NCBI GenBank assembly: GCA_046757585.1
Contig: JBHHYR010000066.1
Coordinates: 1-17,032, forward strand
Source: JBHHYR01 sp046757585
GTDB lineage: Bacteria; Desulfobacterota; Binatia; HRBIN30
Reading direction: 5' to 3'
DNA length: 17,032 nucleotides
Shown: positions 1-6,795 of the stretch, in pieces
Numbering within the stretch: position 1 is the stretch's first letter
Layout of the letters: each line of letters begins with the position of its first letter
Notes under the pieces: generated by a model
What the model was told of the DNA's origin: nothing
What the model saw: only the letters and a program-made list of their open reading frames with translations
The model's database searches: none
Position numbers and translations under genes: made by a program

Positions 1-74
1 AGCGCGCGGGCGTCCAGCCAATGGTCGAGGAATTCCGAAAAATGGGTCGGCGCGTGGCGTGTTCTATTTTTCAT
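1..74 (-). CDS. possible divergent gene, first 24 codons only
   Basis: On the minus strand an ATG at 74-72 opens a frame with no stop up to the window edge (24 codons, beginning MKNRTRHAPTHF). A purine-rich AGGGAGA lies at 86-80, five bases before the ATG, a good ribosome-binding-site distance. The first codons are AT-rich and the later ones GC-rich, as is common at real gene starts. I do not recognise the protein and assign no function. If real, it is transcribed away from the operon and its leader abuts the nitronate monooxygenase body, leaving almost no room for that gene's promoter. A chance open frame is quite possible because only 24 codons are visible. Confidence 0.35.
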   Translation of the reverse strand, partial: MKNRTRHAPTHFSEFLDHWLDARA

Positions 75-165
75 CGAAGTCTCCCTGGAACCGAACGTTC
101 CCGGGTCGGCGGTATCCCACGCGGGCGGCCTGGGTATTCTGGGTGGTGCTCCGCTCCGTGCCGAC

Positions 166-1119
166 ATGTTGAACGAGTGGATCGAGCAGACCCGTCGCCT
201 CACCTCGGCCCCCTTCGGCGTCGATACGCTGTTGCCGGCGCGGGTACCCAGCAGCGGGTCCAAGAGCGGGCTGCGGCAAAAGATCCCGGAAACCCACATC
301 GCGTTCGCCCGCCAGTTCAAGGAACGGCACGCCATCCCCGACCCGCCGCGCGACGGCCTCTCCAAGGACTTGGCCTGGGACTGGACGCATGACTTCTTCG
401 ACCGCCAGCTGGAGGTGATCATGGATCAGCGTGTACCGGTCTACGCCGCCGGACTCGGTGACCCCTCCCCGTTCGTCAAGGATTTTCACGCTCGCGGGAT
501 CAAGGTGATTGGGATTGCCGGCAACGTCAGGCACGTGCGGCGGATGCACGCTGGCGGCGTGGACATCATTGTCGCACAAGGCACGGAGGCCGGCGGCCAC
601 AACAGTCGCATTGGCACCATGGCGTTCGTTCCCCAAGCCGTCGATGCCGCGGCCGGGACGCCAATCGTCGCTGCCGGGGGCATTGCCGACGGTCGCGGCC
701 TGGTTGCTGCTCTCGCCCTAGGCGCGGTGGGCGTGTGGTGTGGGACCGTGTTCTGCGCCACCAACGAAGGTGCCCTCTCCGGCTTTCTGAAGGAAGCCAT
801 GCTGGAGAGTGACGAGGAAGGGACGGTCGTGAGCCGGGCGGTAACCGGCAAACCGATGCGCCAGCTCAAGAACAAGTGGGTGGAAGAATTCGAGGCATCC
901 GGCCTGCAGGCGCTGCCGATGCCGTACCAGACGATCCTCTCGTCGCCCGTCCTGGCGGGCGCGGGCCGCGCCCGCATGAAAGACCTGTGCGCCACCGCCG
1001 CTGGCCAGGTTGTTGGCATGCTGCACCACGTGAGGCCTGCAGCAGAGGTGGTGGCGTACGTGGTCAGGCAAGCCGCGGCGATTCTCGGCGAGGAGCACCC
1101 AGGGGAGCAGACCGAATGA
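166..1119 (+). CDS. nitronate monooxygenase / FabK-like FMN oxidoreductase, N-terminus missing or replaced
   Basis: TIM-barrel FMN flavoprotein of the nitronate monooxygenase (2-nitropropane dioxygenase) family, which oxidises alkyl nitronates. The related FabK enoyl-ACP reductases share the fold, so the substrate is uncertain. Counting from the ATG at 166, the signature GTEAGGH ends at His145, matching the family's conserved active-site His. It is followed by the FMN-phosphate region AAGGIADGRG. The frame is open to the window's left edge, and the family-like segment AVSHAGGLGILGG is encoded upstream of this ATG from about position 109. The true protein is therefore longer than the 317 aa from position 166. 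The roughly 30 residues expected before that segment (the PI.QAGM region) are absent from all three forward frames, and no in-frame ATG, GTG or TTG lies between the window edge and 166. The gene looks truncated or joined to foreign sequence. It is first in the collinear run, 85 bases before the CoA-transferase gene. Confidence 0.85.
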   Translation: MLNEWIEQTRRLTSAPFGVDTLLPARVPSSGSKSGLRQKIPETHIAFARQFKERHAIPDPPRDGLSKDLAWDWTHDFFDRQLEVIMDQRVPVYAAGLGDPSPFVKDFHARGIKVIGIAGNVRHVRRMHAGGVDIIVAQGTEAGGHNSRIGTMAFVPQAVDAAAGTPIVAAGGIADGRGLVAALALGAVGVWCGTVFCATNEGALSGFLKEAMLESDEEGTVVSRAVTGKPMRQLKNKWVEEFEASGLQALPMPYQTILSSPVLAGAGRARMKDLCATAAGQVVGMLHHVRPAAEVVAYVVRQAAAILGEEHPGEQTE

Positions 1120-1204
1120 AACTCGGCCAGCTCCGTATACCGGTGCGCCGGGAGCACGTGCAGCCAGCAACGCCGCGGCACGGGCCTTCTCCGGGACCGC
1201 GAGC

Positions 1205-3808
1205 ATGACCGAGCCGGCGTTGTTCCTACCTCCCTATCGCGTGCTCGACCTCGCTGGCGAAACGGGCACGTTCGGCGGCAAGCTCCTCGCCGACCTCGGG
1301 CTCGAGGTGATCAAGGTCGAGCCACCCATTGGGGGACCTGATCGCCGGCGGCCGCCGTTCTTCCACGATCAGGAAACGCTGGATACCAGCCTCGACTTCC
1401 TCGCCTGCAACACCAACAAGCGTTCGCTCGCACTCGACATTGGCCACCCGCAGGGCCGCGCCTGTTTCCGCGATCTCGTTCGCCGGGCAGATGTGCTCAT
1501 CGAAACCTTTCCGCCGGGCTACCTTGAGGACCGGGGCCTCGGCTACGCGGCTTTGCGCGAACTGAACCCCCGTCTGGTCATGGCATCGATCACCCCGTAC
1601 GGCCAAACCGGGCCGCGCCGGCACTACCGTTCCTCGGATTTGATCGCCATGGCCACGAGCGGATTCATGCAGGTCACCGGCGATCCGGACGGGCCGCCGA
1701 TGCGGCTCGGGAACAACCAATCGCGCTTTGCACCGGCCCTCTACGCCGCCGTTGGCGTCGTCGCAGCGCTCCTGCACCGTGACTGGCACACCGGGGCTGG
1801 CCAGCACATCGACGTGTCGACGCAAGAGGCGTTGTTGAGCTTTTACCTCGAGCAGCATCCCGTGCTGTGCTGGCAGGTGCGGCGGAAGAATGTCACCCGC
1901 GTCGGGCCCGTTTCGAGCCTGGCGGTCCCTGCCGGTGTCTTCCCCTGCCGAGACGGCTGGATCGGCATAGGCATCTTCACGGCGCGCGAATGGAAAGTCT
2001 TGTCACGGTGGTTCTACGACGTCACCGGCCACGAGGAGATCCTGGCACCGGAGCTCTGCGGCGGTATCCACGCGCGCGCTGCGCATCGGGATCTCATCGA
2101 GGCGGTGTTGCTCGATTTCACCATGCGACAAACACGCGCGCAGCTCGTCCGCGACGGACAACAGCGCAGCCTGGTCGTGGTGCCCGTCAACACAGTAGCG
2201 GATCTGCTGGCCGATCAGGCGCTCGCGCAAGCGGAGTTCTGGAAGGATCTGGACCACCCGGTGGTCGGGCGACTGCGATATCCGATCAACTTGCTGGGCA
2301 GCGAAGTGCACACTGCGGGGCGCGCAGCGCCGCGCCTTGGTGAGGCCAACGAGGAGATCTTATGCGGCGAACTCGGCATGACGCGCAGGCAACTGGAGGA
2401 ACTGGCAGCCCTAGGCGTGGTCGCGCCGCTAGCCGAAGGCGCCGCCCGAGGTGCGAAGACGGTTGAAAACCCGCCAGCCACAGCTGGCAGCCGGCCAACG
2501 CCTGTGGTGGCACCGGCCGGTGGCTGCGCCGGTGCAGCTCCGAGTGTGAGGACGGCAGCGGCCCGAAACGCAGACCCTCAGCCACCGGCCGGGCGCGTGC
2601 TCGACGGGGTGCGGGTTGTCGAGTTCGGCCCGTTCATTGCCTTGCCGCTCACTGGCCGCATCTTGGCGGCGCTTGGCGCCAACGTCATCAAGGTCGAATC
2701 GAACAAGCTGCCCGATGAACTGATCTTCGTCCCCCCCTGGGGCAAGGGCATGGGCCAGCCTGAGTACCAGGCCCTGAAGGAGCGGATCACGCTCGACGTG
2801 CACACACCGGAGGGCGCAGCTCTCATGAAACGCCTCATCGGCACGAGCGATGTTTTCATGACCAACTTTCGCCGCGACGCACTGGCGCGCTGGGGCATGG
2901 ATCTCGATGAACTGCGCCGCAACGATCCGCGGCTGATTATCGTCCACCAGGCGGGCTTCGGCAGCGGGCCCTATGAGACTTACAAGCTCTACGGCATCAT
3001 GGCACAGCACGTCTGCGGTGTCTCCATGATCTCGGGCAAGCCGGGCGACCCGCCGTGCTGCTTGAACTCGGCGTATTCCGATTACCATACACCACTGTTG
3101 CAGGTGCTGGCGGTGCTGGGTGCGCTCGCGCGCCGTCGGCGCAGCGGACAAGGAATGCTCATCGAGGGCTCGATTTTTCGCTCCGGTGTCTGCACCGTCG
3201 CGACGGCGCTGCTCGAGTGCCAGGTTTCCGGCCACACCTCCAACCGCCTAGGTAACCACGATCCGTTGGCCGTCCCACACAACGCGTACCCCTGCCAGGG
3301 TGAGGACGCGTGGTGTGCCGTAGCGGTGGAAGACGGAACGCAGTGGCGAGCCCTCTGTCGCGTGCTCGGACACCCGAAGTGGGCGCTCGATGAGCGGTTC
3401 GCGACCGCGGCCGCGCGCCGGGCACACGAGGAGGAACTCGATGCGCTTGTCGCCGGAGTCACCCGCCGCTGGAACAAACACGACCTCATGGAACAGCTCC
3501 AAGGTGCCGGCGTGCCCGCTGGGATCGTCGCCACCGGAGAAGACCTGGCAAATGATCCGCAGTTGCGGAGCCGCGCTGTTTACACGGAGACCACCTACTA
3601 CGTCCCCGATGCCCACCGGTCCGGCATCGAATGGCAGCGTGGCCCCGACGTGCCGGCGGCGCGGCTCCCGCTTCTCTTCTCCGACACGCCCTGCGCCACT
3701 GGCCCTTACCATCGCATCGGCGAGAACAACGACGACGTCTATCACGGTCTCCTGGGCCTGCCGCCGGAAGAGATACGCCGCTTGACCGAGTGCGGCGTGT
3801 TGCTGTGA
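1205..3808 (+). CDS. tandem-domain family III CoA-transferase (CaiB/BaiF), first copy
   Basis: Two full family III CoA-transferase domains in one 867-aa chain, about twice the usual 400 aa. These cytoplasmic enzymes move CoA between acyl groups to activate carboxylic acids. Domain 1 spans about residues 8-400 (LADLGLEVIKVEPP near the start, LGEANEEIL near the end). An Ala/Pro-rich linker spans about 405-458, and domain 2 about 460-867 (LAALGANVIKVES, ending IGENNDDVY). Aligned by eye on the helix before the GxGQ loop, the catalytic Asp (Asp169 in CaiB and Frc) is Asp626 in domain 2, but in domain 1 the position appears to be Arg174. Single-domain homologues form interlocked dimers, so this chain probably folds as a pseudo-dimer with one active site. 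The fused CoA-transferase DddD is also recalled as having one active Asp, in its second domain. The downstream molybdoenzyme starts 7 bases after the stop. The acyl substrate cannot be predicted. Confidence 0.93.
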   Translation: MTEPALFLPPYRVLDLAGETGTFGGKLLADLGLEVIKVEPPIGGPDRRRPPFFHDQETLDTSLDFLACNTNKRSLALDIGHPQGRACFRDLVRRADVLIETFPPGYLEDRGLGYAALRELNPRLVMASITPYGQTGPRRHYRSSDLIAMATSGFMQVTGDPDGPPMRLGNNQSRFAPALYAAVGVVAALLHRDWHTGAGQHIDVSTQEALLSFYLEQHPVLCWQVRRKNVTRVGPVSSLAVPAGVFPCRDGWIGIGIFTAREWKVLSRWFYDVTGHEEILAPELCGGIHARAAHRDLIEAVLLDFTMRQTRAQLVRDGQQRSLVVVPVNTVADLLADQALAQAEFWKDLDHPVVGRLRYPINLLGSEVHTAGRAAPRLGEANEEILCGELGMTRRQLEELAALGVVAPLAEGAARGAKTVENPPATAGSRPTPVVAPAGGCAGAAPSVRTAAARNADPQPPAGRVLDGVRVVEFGPFIALPLTGRILAALGANVIKVESNKLPDELIFVPPWGKGMGQPEYQALKERITLDVHTPEGAALMKRLIGTSDVFMTNFRRDALARWGMDLDELRRNDPRLIIVHQAGFGSGPYETYKLYGIMAQHVCGVSMISGKPGDPPCCLNSAYSDYHTPLLQVLAVLGALARRRRSGQGMLIEGSIFRSGVCTVATALLECQVSGHTSNRLGNHDPLAVPHNAYPCQGEDAWCAVAVEDGTQWRALCRVLGHPKWALDERFATAAARRAHEEELDALVAGVTRRWNKHDLMEQLQGAGVPAGIVATGEDLANDPQLRSRAVYTETTYYVPDAHRSGIEWQRGPDVPAARLPLLFSDTPCATGPYHRIGENNDDVYHGLLGLPPEEIRRLTECGVLL

Positions 3809-3815
3809 GGGGACA

Positions 3816-6719
3816 ATGCGTGGCCTGACACGCCGTCATTTCCTGCAATGCTCGAGCAGCGCCGTTTTGGTGCTCTCACTGAACGCACTGCGGGCCCCGT
3901 CCACGGCCGCCGCTGCCGGCGGACAAAGCAGCTCGGCGGGAGCCGCCGGAGACTATCGGAGCTGGGAGGACGTCTACCGCCAGCAGTGGCGGTGGGACCG
4001 TGTCGTGAAGGGTACGCACCTCCGCGCCAACTGTGCCTCGGCGTGCAGCTGGGACGTCTACGTCAAGGACGGTATCGTGTGGCGCGAGGAGCAGGCGAAC
4101 GTGTACACGCAAACGAACGCCGCAGTTCCCGACTTCGGCCCGCGCGGCTGTCAAAAAGGCGCGTGCCACAGCGCCCTGAGCTACAGCCCGGCCCGGCTCA
4201 AGTACCCACTGAAGCGCGCTGGACGCCGCGGCGCAGGCCGGTGGCAGCGGATTTCGTGGGACCAGGCGCTCACGGAGATTGCAGACGCAATCATCGACGT
4301 CTGCCTCCACGACGGACCCGCTGCCATTGCCTACGACTTCGGCACCAACATCGATTTTGGCCCCAACTCATCCGCCGAACTCCTGCTGTTCTCACTTCTC
4401 GGCGTGCCGACCCTCGATACACTCTCCGGTGTCGGCGACCTCCCGATCGGAGCGGTGCAGACGTGGGGACTCGTCAACGTCGACGGTTCGGCCGATGACT
4501 GGTGCCACTCGGATTACATTGTCGTGTGGTCGATGAACCCGAACTACGCGCGCATTCCCGAAGCGCACTTCCTGTGGGAGGCGCGCTACATGGGCGCCCA
4601 CGTGGCCGTCATTGCACCAGACTACAGCGCCACCGCGATTCACGCCGACACCTGGCTCAACCCACGCCCCGGCACCGATACGGCCCTCGGGCTCGGCATG
4701 GCCAACGTGATCATCGCCGAGCGCTTGCACGACACCGCCTATGTCAGGGAACAGACGGATCTCCCTCTGCTCATCCGCGACGACACCCGACGGTTCTTGC
4801 GCCAAGGTGACCTCCACCCCGGCGGCAGAGACGACATTTTCTACTTCTGGGACGAACGCAGCGGCGGCGCCGTCGAGGTACCTGGGTCGCAGGGCCACTC
4901 GATACAGTCCCTGCGGCTGCGCACGGGCCGCGTGTGGGGCACCGTCATTCAGCCAGCGCTCGAAGGCACATTCGCGGTACGCTTGGCAGACGGCCGGCGG
5001 GTCACGGTACGCCCCGTCTTCGAGCTGTTGAAAGCTCGCTTGGCCGACTACACGCCACAGCGCGCCGCCGACATCACAGGTGTCAGCGCGGCCGCAATCC
5101 GCCGCCTGGCGCACGCGTTCGCCACCGCACGGGCCGCCCTGATCTTGGCTTCCTTCGGATCGTGCAAGCACTACCACAGCGATCTCATGCAACGCACCAT
5201 GATTCTCCTGCTCGCACTGACGGGCAATCAAGGCAGGCGCGGGGCCGGGCTGCGGCTCAGCGCGATGTGGAGCATGTTCGGCTTCGAATCTCTGGCAAGT
5301 GGCGTCGAGCTGAGCCTTTTGCAACGGCTGGCGCTCAAGCTGTACCGCCCCCGGGTGCGCGTGATCGAGCAGCACATGCGCCAGGTGGCGCGCGGGGAGC
5401 GGCCCTTTCAACCGTACGCCCTCTGGCTCTGGTACCACGCCGGGATGGCGGACATCGCTGGCAAGGAAGGGTGGTACGATCCGACGCTGCCGCGGAGCGC
5501 CGCCGCCTACGTACAGGAAGCGGTCGCGAAGGGATGGATGCCTCTCTACCTGGCGGCGGGACGGCGTCCTCGAATCTTCTTTGGCACCGCCGCCAATCCG
5601 TTGCGCCGGTGGCCGGCGCCACAGGTTGCCGAACGCACGCTGTGGCCGAAGCTGGATCTCATCGTGAGCACCAATTTCCGCATGTCCACAACCGCCATGA
5701 AGTCGGACATCCTCCTGCCTGCCGCGGCGTATTACGAGAAGCGGGGCATCAAGTATACGCAGAGCTATCTGCCCTACGTGGTGTTTGGTGACAAAGCCGT
5801 GGAACCGCTCGGCGCGGCCAAGAGCGAATGGGAGATCTACGGGCGCCTCGCAGAGACCATCCAGCGGCGCGCGCGCGAACGGGGTGTCGGGCCGTACACG
5901 GGGGTGTTCGGCGAAGCACGCAGCCTCGCAACCATTCACGACCGATGGACGTTCAACGGCCGCTTCAGTTGGTCCGATGACGTGCAGCCTCTGGAGTACG
6001 TGCTGCAGCACTCGTCTCCGACCAGCGGACTCACGTGGAAGCAGGCAGCGCAACGCGGCGCGGTGCGCGTGCGTGACATTGGTATGTACGGGCCGGGAAA
6101 CGCCGTGTGCAGCGATTTCAAGCCGGGCGCGACGATCTACCCGTCTCAATGGTTTGTCGAAGGCAAGGAGCCGTGGCCGACACTCACCGGACGCCAGCAG
6201 TTCTACCTGGACCACCCGTGGTTCCTGGAAGCGGACGAGGCACTCCCGCGTCACAAGGAGCCCCCGGCGGCTGGCGGGCCTTTCCCGTTGCGCCTGTCAG
6301 GCGGCCACACGCGGTGGTCGATCCACGCGACATGGCGCGACCAGGTCCATCTGCTGCGCCTGCAGCGGGGTCAACCGGTCGTGTACATGAATCACGCTGA
6401 CGCCGAGGCCCGCGGCGTACGCGACAACGAGACGGTCCGCGTGTACAACGACCTCGGGACGTTCACAGCACTCGTCAAGATCAGCTCCACGGTACAGCCC
6501 CGCCAGGTGCTAATGTACCATGCGTGGGAACCCTACCAGTTCCGCAACTGGCAGAGCAGCCAGGACGTCATTCCCTCTCCCCTCAAGCCGCTCCACCTGG
6601 TGGGCAACTACGGCCACCTCCAGTATCGCATGTACTACGCATCGCCCGGGTACGCCCCGCGGGGCACAGCGGTGGAGGTTGAACGGGCAACGGGCGTGGT
6701 GGGTGAGGCCGCGTGGTAA
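3816..6719 (+). CDS. Tat-exported molybdopterin oxidoreductase catalytic subunit, ethylbenzene/steroid C25 dehydrogenase-like
   Basis: Catalytic (alpha) subunit of a type II DMSO-reductase-family complex, 967 aa, a normal length for an alpha subunit alone. A twin-arginine signal (TRRHFLQ at residues 5-11, then a hydrophobic stretch and an Ala-rich cleavage region near 30-35) sends the folded protein to the periplasm. The FS0 [4Fe-4S] site has NarG-like ligands: His68, Cys73, Cys77 and Cys112, the last in GPRGCQKGAC. Asp208 in GVGDLPIG aligns with the Mo-binding Asp of NarG and EbdA. The C-terminal region (WEPYQFRNW, then HLVGNYGHL) resembles the ethylbenzene/p-cymene/steroid C25 dehydrogenase branch, which hydroxylates unactivated C-H bonds with water. 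Branch assignment is from memory of motifs. Beta (FeS), gamma (haem b) and TorD-like chaperone genes, which family members need, are not in this window. The start is well supported by GAGG at 3807-3810, five bases before the ATG, and by coupling to the preceding gene. Confidence 0.9.
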   Translation: MRGLTRRHFLQCSSSAVLVLSLNALRAPSTAAAAGGQSSSAGAAGDYRSWEDVYRQQWRWDRVVKGTHLRANCASACSWDVYVKDGIVWREEQANVYTQTNAAVPDFGPRGCQKGACHSALSYSPARLKYPLKRAGRRGAGRWQRISWDQALTEIADAIIDVCLHDGPAAIAYDFGTNIDFGPNSSAELLLFSLLGVPTLDTLSGVGDLPIGAVQTWGLVNVDGSADDWCHSDYIVVWSMNPNYARIPEAHFLWEARYMGAHVAVIAPDYSATAIHADTWLNPRPGTDTALGLGMANVIIAERLHDTAYVREQTDLPLLIRDDTRRFLRQGDLHPGGRDDIFYFWDERSGGAVEVPGSQGHSIQSLRLRTGRVWGTVIQPALEGTFAVRLADGRRVTVRPVFELLKARLADYTPQRAADITGVSAAAIRRLAHAFATARAALILASFGSCKHYHSDLMQRTMILLLALTGNQGRRGAGLRLSAMWSMFGFESLASGVELSLLQRLALKLYRPRVRVIEQHMRQVARGERPFQPYALWLWYHAGMADIAGKEGWYDPTLPRSAAAYVQEAVAKGWMPLYLAAGRRPRIFFGTAANPLRRWPAPQVAERTLWPKLDLIVSTNFRMSTTAMKSDILLPAAAYYEKRGIKYTQSYLPYVVFGDKAVEPLGAAKSEWEIYGRLAETIQRRARERGVGPYTGVFGEARSLATIHDRWTFNGRFSWSDDVQPLEYVLQHSSPTSGLTWKQAAQRGAVRVRDIGMYGPGNAVCSDFKPGATIYPSQWFVEGKEPWPTLTGRQQFYLDHPWFLEADEALPRHKEPPAAGGPFPLRLSGGHTRWSIHATWRDQVHLLRLQRGQPVVYMNHADAEARGVRDNETVRVYNDLGTFTALVKISSTVQPRQVLMYHAWEPYQFRNWQSSQDVIPSPLKPLHLVGNYGHLQYRMYYASPGYAPRGTAVEVERATGVVGEAAW

Positions 6720-6795
6720 GGAACGGAGCTTGCGTGATGCAGCAGGTAGTGGCTCGACGGCTCCATGCGACGTTTCCTCTCCCGGGGGGTCTGAA

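Noticed and set aside
4392..6254. Long minus-strand open frame (620 codons) opposite the molybdoenzyme gene
   Set aside because: It is antisense to a gene with clear family motifs throughout, its product has no recognisable domain, and such frames are expected from GC-rich codon use.
6520..6795. N-terminal extension of the second CoA-transferase inside the molybdoenzyme gene
   Set aside because: The extra 92 residues are not protein-like and overlap conserved C-terminal codons of the molybdoenzyme. The ATG at 6796 has a good ribosome binding site.
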